Notes: a model not told the origin generated them from the letters alone. Numbered from the stretch's first letter, positions 34,906 through 43,426 are shown. The stretch: 64,000 nt of DNA from Clostridium_AW malenominatum (GCF_039521365.1 NZ_BAAACF010000001.1:1736001-1800000); one strand, 5' to 3'. A program made the numbers and translations.

Positions 34906-36687
34906 TTATATTGCATTTTGTGGAAGCTTTATAATAAATTCACTACCTTTTCCTAATACACTTTTCACTTTAATATCTCCACCAAAAGAGATTACAATGT
35001 GTTTTACCAAGGAAAGTCCAAGACCTGTTCCCCCTTCCTTCCTTCCTCTACCTTTTTCGACTCTATAAAATCTTTCAAAAATTCTCGGTATATCCATAGA
35101 AGGAATACCTTTACCGCTATCTTTTATAGATATAATTATATTATGATACTTTTCAAAAGCGTTAATTTGTATACTTCCGCCTTGCACATTATATTTAATA
35201 GAGTTATCTATTAAATTTATCATCATTTGCTTTAGCAAAGTTTTGTCCTTAACATACATAATTACATCTTTTTCAATATTAGTATTCCAGTTTATATTTT
35301 TACTTTTTATCATATCCCCAAACATAAAGTATATTTCACTAATCATGGAGCTAATATTAACAAATTCTTTTAGCTTATATTCTTCATCTTCATTTATCTC
35401 ATCTTTATGTTCTATTCTAGAAATTAATAATAACTCATCTACTAGCTTTATAAGTCTTTTAGTTTCAGAATCTATAATACCTAAAAATCTATTATTTGTA
35501 TCTAAATTTTCTACGTCATCCATTCTTAAAGTTTCTACAAATCCATTTATAATAGTTAAAGGAGTTTTAAGTTCATGAGATACATTAGAGACAAAATCTT
35601 TTCTTAAGTTTTCTAGTTTCTTAAGCTCCGTAATATCCTCCATAAGTAGCACTACGCCAATTGGTGTAGAATTATCTTCCTCTTTAATCAAACTAGATAA
35701 AATTCTTAAAGTTGTTGGCTTTTCATTATAAATAACAACTTCACACTTTTCACTCTTTCCTCTTGAAAAAGTATCCCTAACAATTTTTATTATATTATTG
35801 TTAAAAATAACTCTGTTTAACTGTAATCCCAATACTTCCTTATCCTTTAGATTAAACATCCTTTTCCCTAATGGATTCATAAGCATAATGTTGAAATCCT
35901 TATCAATAGCTAGTACACCTTCGGACATACTTTTTAAAATAGAGTGCATTTTTAAATTATTATTTTCCACCTCTTCTACCATGTCTTTAACTTTACAACT
36001 CATGAAATTAAAATTATTTGCCAGCTCTTCAATTTCATCTCCTGTGGATACCTTAACTTTTTTTCCAAAGTGTCCAAAGGCTATGGCACTGGTAGCTAAG
36101 GTAAGTTGCTTAATTGGTTCAGTAATGCTATTTGTATAGCTAAAACCAATAAAAGAGGCTATAGCTATACTTATGACAATAGAGAAAAGTATACTCATAG
36201 AAATTATCTTATAAATATCATTGACCTCATCTAAACCCATAGCAACTCTAGTTATAATTTTTCTTCTCCCAAATTGAAACATAGGAGCCGCCACATAGAG
36301 CATTTGCTTATTTATTTCATTACTATATCTTTTCTTGGAGCCAACCTCTCCACTGATTGCTTGTATTACTTCTGGTCTAGTATATTTATTAGAAAAAATA
36401 ATGCTATTATTATATGAATCTGCTAGAACTTCACCATATTCATCTAAAAAGGTAACTCTCACATTTAGTTCTTTAGCATAATTTTGACTTAATTTATGAA
36501 AAATAATATTTTCTTTTTTCTCATGCTTTAATAAAATAGATTGATTTATTAGATCCGACTTTATAGTTAAATTATCTATTATCTTTTTTTCATAAAAATT
36601 ATGCACTAAAGTTAAGGATAAAAATCCAGTAGTTAAAATCCCTACTAATATTAGAATTAAATAAGTTGAAAAAAGCTTTTTTTTCAT
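34906..36687 (-). CDS. phoR: Sensor histidine kinase, PhoR type
   Basis: A 593-residue membrane kinase. Membrane helices lie at about 7-29 and 161-183, with an extracytoplasmic sensor domain between them (LDEYGEVLADSYNN). HAMP (about 184-235), PAS (about 245-350), the HisKA domain with phosphoacceptor H371 (SNVSHELKTPLT) and a full HATPase domain (N, G1, F and G2 boxes: NLIDNSIKY, DSGKGIP, IFERFYR, GTGLGLSL) follow. It is encoded 12 bp after the response regulator. PhoR-type sensing of phosphate status is the usual role, but the signal is not readable here. Confidence 0.92.
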   Translation of the reverse strand: MKKKLFSTYLILILVGILTTGFLSLTLVHNFYEKKIIDNLTIKSDLINQSILLKHEKKENIIFHKLSQNYAKELNVRVTFLDEYGEVLADSYNNSIIFSNKYTRPEVIQAISGEVGSKKRYSNEINKQMLYVAAPMFQFGRRKIITRVAMGLDEVNDIYKIISMSILFSIVISIAIASFIGFSYTNSITEPIKQLTLATSAIAFGHFGKKVKVSTGDEIEELANNFNFMSCKVKDMVEEVENNNLKMHSILKSMSEGVLAIDKDFNIMLMNPLGKRMFNLKDKEVLGLQLNRVIFNNNIIKIVRDTFSRGKSEKCEVVIYNEKPTTLRILSSLIKEEDNSTPIGVVLLMEDITELKKLENLRKDFVSNVSHELKTPLTIINGFVETLRMDDVENLDTNNRFLGIIDSETKRLIKLVDELLLISRIEHKDEINEDEEYKLKEFVNISSMISEIYFMFGDMIKSKNINWNTNIEKDVIMYVKDKTLLKQMMINLIDNSIKYNVQGGSIQINAFEKYHNIIISIKDSGKGIPSMDIPRIFERFYRVEKGRGRKEGGTGLGLSLVKHIVISFGGDIKVKSVLGKGSEFIIKLPQNAI

Positions 36688-36699
36688 ATATTCACCTTC

Positions 36700-37398
36700 C
36701 TACTTAATCTTGTATCCTAACCCTCTTACCGTTTCTATATAAACTGGATATTTATCATTATCTTCTATCTTTTGTCTTAGCTTTCTTATGTGAACATCCA
36801 AAACCCTTGATTCAGGCATAGCTTCTCCTGGCCATACTTCACCAATTAATACTTCTCTAGTTAAAAGATTGCCTCTACTTTCAGCCAATACGCTTAAAAG
36901 TTTGAATTCAGTAAGAGTTAAATCTAGAACCACTCCATTTTTCTTAACTTCATGCTTTTTAGGGTCTATTTCTATATCTCCAATGACTATAACTCCAAGC
37001 TCTCTCTCTTCACCATCATCCTTCTCAACTCTTCTTAACACAGCTTTTATTCTAGCAACTAGTTCTCTTACGCCAAAGGGTTTCGTTACAAAATCATCTG
37101 CACCAAGTTCAAGGCCAATAACTTTATCTGCTTCCTCTCTTTTTACCGTAAGCATAATAATAGGAATATCTTTAGTGATTTTATTATTTCTTATTCTTTT
37201 ACAAACCTCGTATCCATCAATACCAGGCATCATAACATCTAAGATTATAATATTAGGTTTTTCAGCTTCCGCAAGCTTAATTCCCTCTTCACCGTTATAT
37301 CCATATATTACATCAAATCCATTTTGTTCCATATTATACTTTATAAGTTCCACAATATATTCTTCGTCGTCAATTAATAGAATTTTTTTCTTGCACAT
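36700..37398 (-). CDS. phoP: OmpR-family response regulator, PhoP type
   Basis: A 232-residue regulator with a receiver domain (acidic pair D10-D11, phosphoacceptor D54 in IIILDVMMPGIDG, K105 region in FVTKPFG) and a winged-helix DNA-binding domain (LTLTEFKLLSVLAESRGNLL, VDVHIRKLRQKIE-like block, TVRGLGYKI). It pairs with the kinase immediately downstream. A possible target is the tct promoter 2.5 kb away, which has TTAACA repeats at 11-bp intervals. Confidence 0.94.
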   Translation of the reverse strand: MCKKKILLIDDEEYIVELIKYNMEQNGFDVIYGYNGEEGIKLAEAEKPNIIILDVMMPGIDGYEVCKRIRNNKITKDIPIIMLTVKREEADKVIGLELGADDFVTKPFGVRELVARIKAVLRRVEKDDGEERELGVIVIGDIEIDPKKHEVKKNGVVLDLTLTEFKLLSVLAESRGNLLTREVLIGEVWPGEAMPESRVLDVHIRKLRQKIEDNDKYPVYIETVRGLGYKIK

Positions 37399-37479
37399 AA
37401 AATTTTCCTTTCTAATTTCATGAAATATGTATAAAATTAGTATATCAGAAGGAAGGTGGAAGTCAATTAGAGAGAAGTA

Positions 37480-37506
37480 AAAAAGCCAGAGCTTTCACTC
37501 TGACTT
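37480..37506 (-). terminator. Rho-independent terminator of the 50-residue ORF
   Basis: The minus strand forms GTCAGAG/CTCTGGC (with one G-U pair), loop TGAAAG, then six T. It lies about 45 bp after the small ORF's stop and before phoP. Confidence 0.8.
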
Positions 37507-37552
37507 AATTCTCCATTCCCCAATCACTAGGGTGTTTACTGACAATTAACTA

Positions 37553-37705
37553 TTACTTATCAAATAATCCACCTGACTTTTTATTTCTCATTGCTTTTCT
37601 AGTTCCCCCAATATTTTTATCTGGTCTTTTCATGGCTCCTTGCTGGGAACTTTTATTCTTTTTTTCTTCAATTATTTTTTTCATTAGTTCAATATTTTTA
37701 TCCAA
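37553..37705 (-). CDS. Small basic protein, 50 residues, unknown function
   Basis: The ORF starts with TTG 37705, eight bases after AGGAG. The product is highly charged (MDKNIELMKKIIEEKKNKSS...), with a conserved-looking end GAMKRPDKNIGGTRKAMRNKK and GGLFDK. No membrane segment. The clear ribosome site and a terminator close downstream support expression. I do not recognise the family; the glycine/lysine tail suggests nucleic-acid binding, which is only a guess. Confidence 0.65.
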   Translation of the reverse strand: MDKNIELMKKIIEEKKNKSSQQGAMKRPDKNIGGTRKAMRNKKSGGLFDK

Positions 37706-37839
37706 TGTTTACTCTCCTATCAACTATGTTATAAATCTGCAATAGGATTATATCACATAATTTATAAGTTTGCATCCCTAGAATGCATACAGAATCACTT
37801 TGTTATTTTTAATTAAATTATATTCTATATTAAAGATAT

Positions 37840-37866
37840 TTAAGGATATAATTTTTTATACGATAC
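37840..37866 (+). promoter_or_regulatory. Possible sigma-28 promoter of the HDOD gene
   Basis: TTAA (37840-37843), then 17 bp to CGATA within TACGATAC (37859-37866). Spacing is identical to the sigma-28 promoters of the flagellins, but the -35 box departs from TAAA at one base. Confidence 0.5.
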
Positions 37867-37904
37867 TTATATGGGTACATAAAATTTAAATAGGAGTTGA
37901 AATA

Positions 37905-38762
37905 ATGGAAATGATAAATTTAAAAGATTTGGCCATTAAAGTAGAAGAAATCCCTATTCTGCCTGACAGAATAAATAAGATTATTGAAATTACAGAAAAT
38001 CCTGATTCCGATATAAAAGATTTGGAGGATGAGATATTAAAAGACCAAAGTATTACATCTAAAATATTAAAGCTTGCAAATTCAACATATTATGGTTATG
38101 CTAAAAGAATTTGCACCATATCAGAAGCAATTGTCCTATTAGGGTCGCAGACTATAAAAAGTTTGGTGCTAACTTCAGCAGTAAGCAAACTTCTTATAAA
38201 TGAGCTTCCTGGAGGATATCATCTAGGAAAATATGATTTATGGAATCAATCCCAAAGCTGTGCTATGATTTCAAAATTTATAGCTTTAAAAATTCATTAT
38301 CCCTCTCCTGAAGAGGCTTATATTGCAGGGCTTTTAAGAGATATTGGAAAGCCAATACTAAACTTTTATGTTTCTCAAGAATATAATAGCATTTTAAATA
38401 AAATAGAGAATGAGAGCAAAACTTTTATACAAGCAGAAGAAGAAGTATTAGGTTTTACCCACGCACAAATCGGCTCCATGGTAGCTGAAAAATGGAACTT
38501 TCCTACTCCTCTTGTAGAAAGCATTCAATATCATCATTCTCCAGAAAAAGCTCAATCAAATCAGAAGTTAGTTTCCATAGTCCACATAGCTGATGCAGTA
38601 ACTATGATGATGGGTATAGGACTAGGCAGTGATGGACTTTCTTATAATTTTTCTAACTTTGCCTTTAAAACTTTAGGAATTGAAGAAGATGTTATTGAAG
38701 AAATTCTTTTCGAGGTTACTAATCGATTAGAGAATAATAATGATTTTAGTATATTGAATTGA
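37905..38762 (+). CDS. HDOD-domain signalling protein
   Basis: A 285-residue cytoplasmic protein consisting almost entirely of an HDOD domain (EIPILPDRINKIIEIT, DQSITSKILKLANSTYYG, ISEAIVLLGSQTIKSLVLTS, and EEAYIAGLLRDIGKPILNFY). HDOD domains resemble HD hydrolases but usually lack full catalytic sets and act in signalling, often for motility or cyclic di-GMP. The start has TAGGAG upstream. A sigma-28-like promoter and the position next to yjfB hint at a motility role. No output domain is attached. Confidence 0.92.
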   Translation: MEMINLKDLAIKVEEIPILPDRINKIIEITENPDSDIKDLEDEILKDQSITSKILKLANSTYYGYAKRICTISEAIVLLGSQTIKSLVLTSAVSKLLINELPGGYHLGKYDLWNQSQSCAMISKFIALKIHYPSPEEAYIAGLLRDIGKPILNFYVSQEYNSILNKIENESKTFIQAEEEVLGFTHAQIGSMVAEKWNFPTPLVESIQYHHSPEKAQSNQKLVSIVHIADAVTMMMGIGLGSDGLSYNFSNFAFKTLGIEEDVIEEILFEVTNRLENNNDFSILN

Positions 38763-38790
38763 AACAAAATCCATTACAATCTTATAAACA

Positions 38791-38823
38791 AAAACCAGAG
38801 TATTAACTACTCTGGTTTTTTTG
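38791..38823 (+). terminator. Rho-independent terminator of the HDOD gene
   Basis: AAAACCAGAGTA (38791-38802) and TACTCTGGTTTT (38808-38819) form a 12-bp stem with a 5-base loop and a T run. It can also serve the convergent yjfB transcript. Confidence 0.92.
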
Positions 38824-38838
38824 TTATTATATGCTTTC

Positions 38839-39018
38839 CTACACACTTGCATCTAAGTGTTTTCCTAAATTAGGATCCACAGCCGAATTCTTTAGCATTT
38901 CTGTCATCTGGGTAGCTGTTTCTTTTCCTGTATTCATAGCAATCTTCATTACTGCCAACTTAGCTGCTTGTTGTACTTTTGATTGACTCATTGATATTGA
39001 TAGTGCTGCTATATCCAT
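38839..39018 (-). CDS. yjfB: YjfB family putative motility protein
   Basis: A 59-residue helical protein: MDIAALSISMSQSKVQQAAK then LAVMKIAMNTGKETATQMTE and a C-terminus with DPNLGKHLDASV. This is the YjfB motility-protein family, found beside flagellar and chemotaxis genes and under sigma-D control in Bacillus. The ribosome site is GGAGGTAAC. It shares a terminator region with the HDOD gene. The biochemical function is unknown. Confidence 0.9.
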   Translation of the reverse strand: MDIAALSISMSQSKVQQAAKLAVMKIAMNTGKETATQMTEMLKNSAVDPNLGKHLDASV

Positions 39019-39148
39019 AGTTACCTCCTAAATTGTTATTTTAATAGTCTAGTACCTTTTATCCATTCTCTGCATCCCAGGAATATTCTTGTTAAGTTAA
39101 TATTCTAAAAACTGGTTCACATTTTCTCTGCTTGATCTTATAAAGAAC

Positions 39149-39811
39149 CTATCTTTTTATTATAAAGCTCGGTGTAGCATTTAATCCCAACTTTTCAATT
39201 GTAATGTCTTTGCCCCTAAAATAATCATCTACAGCTTTAGTTTCTCCAGGGAAAACTCCATAATCGTCAATAACAAGCACCCCTCCCTTTACAATCTTTG
39301 GATATAGATTTTCTAAAATTGTAACTGCTGGCTCATAAATATCAGTGTCTAAATTTAACATAGATATCTTTAACTCCGAATGATTTTTAACATACTCTGG
39401 TACCGTTTTTGTAATATCTCCTTTTATCAATTCAATGTTTTTATTAATTCTTTTATTTTCAAGCACATTATAAAGCTGTTCAACTGAAATACTCTCTTCT
39501 CCAGCACTTTTTATAAATTTATTCCTTAAATTTTTATCTTCTTGAAAATCAGTTTCTGGAAATCTATCAAAAATATCAAAACCAATCAATTTTCTTGAAT
39601 TGCTATTTTCAATTAGTTCTCTATACATTGCAAATCTGCTAAAAGAAGCTCCTTTAAATACTCCGCATTCAACAATAGCTCCAGGTAAATTCAATACTCT
39701 TTTATATAGTTCGTAGTGAACTAAAGCTTTTCCAATTCTTGAAGAATCGCATGACAAGTAAAAATTATTTTCATAATCAAAACTTTTTGTATAAATTGGC
39801 ATATCAATCAT
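39149..39811 (-). CDS. TylF/MycF-type methyltransferase
   Basis: A 220-residue SAM-dependent methyltransferase of the macrocin-O-methyltransferase fold. It contains GAIVECGVFKGASFSRFAM (SAM-binding loop), KLIGFDIFDRFPETDF, NLDTDIYEPAVTILENLYPK and KGGVLVIDDYGVFPGETKAVDD, with the metal-ligand aspartates D-x-D and DD. I chose ATG 39811 (MIDMPIYTK), which follows GAGGTAGTAAAC. It is the last gene of the glycosylation operon and probably methylates a sugar hydroxyl, which is inference. Confidence 0.88.
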   Translation of the reverse strand: MIDMPIYTKSFDYENNFYLSCDSSRIGKALVHYELYKRVLNLPGAIVECGVFKGASFSRFAMYRELIENSNSRKLIGFDIFDRFPETDFQEDKNLRNKFIKSAGEESISVEQLYNVLENKRINKNIELIKGDITKTVPEYVKNHSELKISMLNLDTDIYEPAVTILENLYPKIVKGGVLVIDDYGVFPGETKAVDDYFRGKDITIEKLGLNATPSFIIKR

Positions 39812-39821
39812 GTTTACTACC

Positions 39822-40703
39822 TCACTTTTTAATTTTGCATACTGCAAATATAGTATCTGTTTTATTAGATTTTATTAATACATTATCATAAGCACTCTTT
39901 AATTCATCATCAAATATGTTGTCAAACATACCTTGTCCACCTGGCTTTCTATTTTCAAGCCAATTTATATGATTTGATATATCATATCTCTGTATATTAA
40001 TTATTTCATATTGATAACCAGCTTTATCTAGAACATAACTTAAACTTCTTCTATTAAAATACCATAAATGTGCTGACTGATAATAAAAGTCTCTAAATTG
40101 TGGAATGTCATATGTGCTTAATAGAATATCTCCATTATTAGGTACCTCAATAAATAAAATGCTATCTTCTTTCATACTGTTTTTTAATTTTTCAAGAAAA
40201 TTTATAGGATCTATCATATGTTCAAGTACATGAAACATAAATATCTTATCGAATTTATATTTAAAATCCTCAATATTTTTTGCAGTATTTATTCCAAGCT
40301 TTTTACAGTAACTTGAATTACCTTCATCCCATTCAGTTCCACTCACTAGTTTTACCTTATCTTTTAATATATTAAGAAAGTATCCAGATGAGCATCCAAT
40401 TTCTAATATAACATCTTCCTTATTTAAATATTTTTCTACTCTTGATACTCTTATTTCTGCTTCAGGAATAGATTTTCTAAAAAAATTTTCTATTTTTTCT
40501 TCTGAATAATAATTTTCTTCAGTATAATTTTTTCTATATTCGCCATTGTAAAAACTTCTTAACTCTTTTTCTGTAAAATATGGATTCAAAAAATGCACCC
40601 CACAACTGCTACATTTATAAACTTTTGTTTTATCTGTATGTACATTTCTAATTTTTGTATCTATTAGATCTGTTTTCCCATTATTACATAATATACATTT
40701 CAC
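39822..40703 (-). CDS. Class I SAM methyltransferase with N-terminal zinc-ribbon
   Basis: A 293-residue protein. An N-terminal CxxC...CxxC zinc ribbon (CILCNNGK at the start, CSSCGVHFLNPYF about 32-44) precedes a Rossmann methyltransferase domain (VILEIGCSSGYFLNIL, then FMFHVLEHMIDPINFLEKL). This build is seen in sugar C- or O-methyltransferases of polysaccharide and glycan loci. It overlaps the longer form of the TylF-type gene and lies after the CMP-sugar synthetase gene. The exact acceptor is unknown. Confidence 0.86.
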   Translation of the reverse strand: MKCILCNNGKTDLIDTKIRNVHTDKTKVYKCSSCGVHFLNPYFTEKELRSFYNGEYRKNYTEENYYSEEKIENFFRKSIPEAEIRVSRVEKYLNKEDVILEIGCSSGYFLNILKDKVKLVSGTEWDEGNSSYCKKLGINTAKNIEDFKYKFDKIFMFHVLEHMIDPINFLEKLKNSMKEDSILFIEVPNNGDILLSTYDIPQFRDFYYQSAHLWYFNRRSLSYVLDKAGYQYEIINIQRYDISNHINWLENRKPGGQGMFDNIFDDELKSAYDNVLIKSNKTDTIFAVCKIKK

Positions 40704-40749
40704 ATTAAAATCTCCTTCTTCTAAACTTATAATATTCTATTACAAAGAG

Positions 40750-41934
40750 TTATGTAAGTTTGCTCTTTGAATTAATTATAAATTCTGCCACTTCTCTTAC
40801 TGCCCCAAAACCACCTTTTGCTTTCGTTACATATTTTGCTTTATTTTTAACTTCTTCCATTCCATCATTTACAGAACACCCAAACCCAACAGATTTTATG
40901 GCTTCTAAGTCATTAATATCATCACCTATATAGGCTATCTCCCATAAAGATAAGTTATATTTTTTAGCAAGTTCATATATTATATCAACTTTATTCTTAA
41001 TGCCCATATATAAATCATCAACTTTTAATTTTTCTGCTCTTCTTTTAACTAAATCCACTTTTTCACCCGTTATTATAGCTGTTTTAATATTTGCATCCCT
41101 TAACAATTGTATCCCCATTCCATCTTTAGTATTAAACTTTTTCATTTCGTCACCATTCTCGGAGTAATACATTCCTCCATCTGTTAAAACACCATCACTA
41201 TCCATTATAAACAATTTAATCTTGCTTGCTATTTTGTTTATATCAATTTTATCAATATTTCTTTTTTCCAATAGTTCCTCTACAATAATCCAATCACTGG
41301 GCTCATCAATTTCAAAATAAGAATCTTCACACATCTCAACAAATCCTATTTTACCAGAAATTCTACATTTACTGTTTAACAAATCTTCTCTTTTTGTGAT
41401 ATAGAAAGCTCCATTCTCTACTAGAAATCCATCAAATTCTTGCCTTCTTGGTCTATTTGTAAAATTATAATTTATTGGTGTTAGAAATCCTTCGCCAGAG
41501 TGTTGCCATAAAAATCTCTTTTGCCTTACTACTGATAAAACACTATCATATTTTCTCTTATTAAATTCTTCAAACCCTTTGTCTAAATCACTAGTTGTTA
41601 ATAATGGTGAAGTTGCTTGAATCAAAGTTATAGAATTAAAACTATATTTTTCAGCAAATTCCATCATAGCTGATTCAGTAGAAGCATTATCTGTGGATGT
41701 TTCTTTACTTCTATCTATAACTTGTATCATATCAGAAGAATATTTCTCCACCACACTTTTTATTTCATCACTATCGGTTGCTACGTACACTCTATCAATA
41801 AAATTACATTGCGTAGCAGCATCTAATACCCAATAAATTAGAGGACGTTTATTTATTAATTTTATATTTTTAAGTGGTATGGATTTACTTCCTCCTCTTA
41901 ATGGTATAAAAGCAATATTGTTATGATGTTTCAT
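40750..41934 (-). CDS. CMP-nonulosonate synthetase fused to KdsC-like HAD phosphatase
   Basis: A 394-residue bifunctional protein. Residues 1 to about 225 are a NeuA/KdsB-type cytidylyltransferase (IPLRGGSKSIPLKN near the start, DRVYVATDSDEI, LIQATSPLLTTSDLD). From about 238 it is a YrbI/KdsC-type HAD phosphatase with nucleophile D245 in DSDGVLTDGG, GMGIQLL, ITGEK and IGDDINDLEAI. The pair would dephosphorylate a 9-phosphate sugar acid and then activate it with CMP. It begins 1 bp after the NeuB-type gene, so synthesis, dephosphorylation and activation are co-encoded. Confidence 0.92.
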   Translation of the reverse strand: MKHHNNIAFIPLRGGSKSIPLKNIKLINKRPLIYWVLDAATQCNFIDRVYVATDSDEIKSVVEKYSSDMIQVIDRSKETSTDNASTESAMMEFAEKYSFNSITLIQATSPLLTTSDLDKGFEEFNKRKYDSVLSVVRQKRFLWQHSGEGFLTPINYNFTNRPRRQEFDGFLVENGAFYITKREDLLNSKCRISGKIGFVEMCEDSYFEIDEPSDWIIVEELLEKRNIDKIDINKIASKIKLFIMDSDGVLTDGGMYYSENGDEMKKFNTKDGMGIQLLRDANIKTAIITGEKVDLVKRRAEKLKVDDLYMGIKNKVDIIYELAKKYNLSLWEIAYIGDDINDLEAIKSVGFGCSVNDGMEEVKNKAKYVTKAKGGFGAVREVAEFIINSKSKLT

Positions 41935-41935
41935 T

Positions 41936-42808
41936 TTATCTCTCCCTATATTTTAACTTTTCTCTTTGTATTTTTTCAATATTTAATACTTCTTCTTTCT
42001 TATAAGTTAAAGCCTTATATGTATTTTTTAAATCTCTAGCAAGTCTTCTTAATCCGTCTGGTTCAAGTGATGCAGCATGATCCGTACCTTTCCAAGTTCT
42101 ATTAAGAGTAAAATGTCTTTCTATCGTAGTCGCACCTAATGTTAACGCAGCTATATCTAAAGCGATTCCATTATGATGTCCCGAAAAACCTATTTCTTTT
42201 ACTCTTTGACCATAAGTTTGAACTAATCTGCTAATTTCCAATAAACATACATCCTCTACCGGCACTGGATATCCTGATGTACATGCATATAAGACCAAAT
42301 CTTTGGCTCTACCGTTTTTCTCAAATGTTCTTACAATCTTTTCTTCTTCATCATGTGATGTCATGCCCAAAGATACATGTATTTCTCCTTCATAATTATT
42401 GCATAACCATTCAAGCATTTTATAATTATTATTGCATGCTGACGGTATCTTAATTAGCTCTGGTTTTAATGCAGCAATTTCTTTTGCTGATGTTAAATCC
42501 CATACAGATGAACTGTAAACTAATCCAAATTGCTCACAATACTCTTTTAATTCTTGATGCTGTATCGAAGTAAATTCAAGAAATTCTCTATGTTCTCCAT
42601 AAGTTTTTCCATACGAATTCCACGGATTGGGATGCGGTTCATTATATTGCTCTTTAGTTAATAATTCTTTATTATTTCTTTTTTGAAATTTCACTACATC
42701 TACCTGACAAAATATTGATGCCATTTTAATAAATTCCTTAGCAATTTCTATATCTCCCATATGATTACATCCTATTTCTGCTATAACTCTTGGCTCCTTA
42801 TATTTCAT
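41936..42808 (-). CDS. NeuB-family nonulosonate synthase lacking the SAF domain
   Basis: A 290-residue TIM-barrel enzyme that joins phosphoenolpyruvate to a hexose-type sugar. Motifs: VIAEIGCNHMGDIEIAKEFI, VDVVKFQKRN, IKIPSACNNN, IGFSGHHNG and TIERHFTLNRTWKGTDHAASLEP. It ends about where the C-terminal SAF (antifreeze-like) domain should begin, and the next gene starts 1 bp later, so that domain is absent rather than lost at an edge. The start ATG 42808 follows AGAGGAG by six bases; the frame from 42829 is less likely. Confidence 0.9.
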   Translation of the reverse strand: MKYKEPRVIAEIGCNHMGDIEIAKEFIKMASIFCQVDVVKFQKRNNKELLTKEQYNEPHPNPWNSYGKTYGEHREFLEFTSIQHQELKEYCEQFGLVYSSSVWDLTSAKEIAALKPELIKIPSACNNNYKMLEWLCNNYEGEIHVSLGMTSHDEEEKIVRTFEKNGRAKDLVLYACTSGYPVPVEDVCLLEISRLVQTYGQRVKEIGFSGHHNGIALDIAALTLGATTIERHFTLNRTWKGTDHAASLEPDGLRRLARDLKNTYKALTYKKEEVLNIEKIQREKLKYRER

Positions 42809-42906
42809 TTCTAACTCCTCTTTCTTCATTTTATCTACATTTGTATTTATATAATCTTATTTATATTCATCTCTACTAAATATTCTAATAACAGATGGGT
42901 GTTCAT

Positions 42907-42935
42907 TTTAAAATTCCTTTATCACGCCTTGTCAA
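42907..42935 (-). promoter_or_regulatory. Possible promoter of the nonulosonate operon
   Basis: The minus strand reads TTGACA (42935-42930), 17 bp, TTTAAA (42912-42907). A perfect -35 with a 4/6 -10 box, about 100 bp before the NeuB-type start. The rest of the 42809-43093 gap shows only AT-rich DNA and a hairpin near 43080. Confidence 0.55.
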
Positions 42936-43068
42936 ATAATTTCAATCTCACCTAGTATCAATATTTTTTATTTTTATAGTAACTTGTATATCTCCTTTAA
43001 CATAGAATTAAAATAAAACCACTAAAAATCATATTAAATTAGTTTTATCTGAGTATTATTAATAGTTA

Positions 43069-43093
43069 TAGTAAAATCATACATATTTTACTA
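43069..43093 (-). terminator. AT-rich hairpin after orf110
   Basis: TAGTAAAAT (43069-43077) pairs with ATTTTACTA (43085-43093), 9 bp, 7-base loop, directly at the stop codon. The T run is weak. Confidence 0.45.
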
Positions 43094-43426
43094 TTAGACT
43101 TTATTTTTAATCTCATCTAACAAAGGATATACTTCGTAATTTAATAAATCTCCTACCAATGTATAATCGCTATTTTCCAATGCTTCTACAACTTCATTCA
43201 ATGTTTCATTTATACTTTCTATATTTATCTTTTCTCTATGGACATCTTTTGTCAAATATAGCACTTGCGACAACCATTCCATTCCTTCTGCAAAATGTGG
43301 CATTATAGATATAGCCTTTTCTTCTTTTCCTTCATATATATAATTAAATGCCTTTTCTACGCCATCTTTTAAGTTATCTATATAGCTTTTAGCAGTTATT
43401 AAAGTCTCCATCTTTTCTTCTCTCAT
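43094..43426 (-). CDS. Small helical protein encoded after maf, unknown function
   Basis: A 110-residue acidic, helical protein (METLITAKSYIDNLKDGVEK, then KAISIMPHFAEGMEWLSQVL and SINETLNEVVEALENSDYTL). No membrane or signal segment. Its ATG overlaps the maf stop, with AAAGGAGG upstream, so it is tightly coupled to maf and probably acts with it. Small helical proteins of this kind accompany maf in several clostridia. I cannot assign a biochemical function; it might be a chaperone or adapter, which is a guess. Confidence 0.8.
   Translation of the reverse strand: MREEKMETLITAKSYIDNLKDGVEKAFNYIYEGKEEKAISIMPHFAEGMEWLSQVLYLTKDVHREKINIESINETLNEVVEALENSDYTLVGDLLNYEVYPLLDEIKNKV

Noticed and set aside
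36869..37423. Plus-strand frame of 184 codons opposite phoP
   Set aside because: It lies within a certain response-regulator gene on the other strand and has no ribosome site or recognisable domain.
24022..38762. Genomic island or prophage insertion splitting the flagellar cluster
   Set aside because: The block contains ordinary housekeeping-type genes with similar base composition, no integrase, transposase or attachment site. It looks like normal gene order.
39019..39148. Sigma-28 promoter before yjfB
   Set aside because: I looked for TAAA-N17-CGATA on the minus strand and found none; no other convincing promoter was seen in this gap.
41936..42808. Frameshift or truncation as the reason for the missing SAF domain in the NeuB-type protein
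   Set aside because: The next gene starts 1 bp after its stop, with good ribosome spacing, leaving no remnant coding for SAF in any frame.
42846..42905. A 19-codon leader-peptide-like ORF (MNTHLLLEYLVEMNINKII) before the NeuB-type gene
   Set aside because: If the TTGACA promoter is right, transcription begins at or after its ATG; there is also no attenuator stem. Probably chance.
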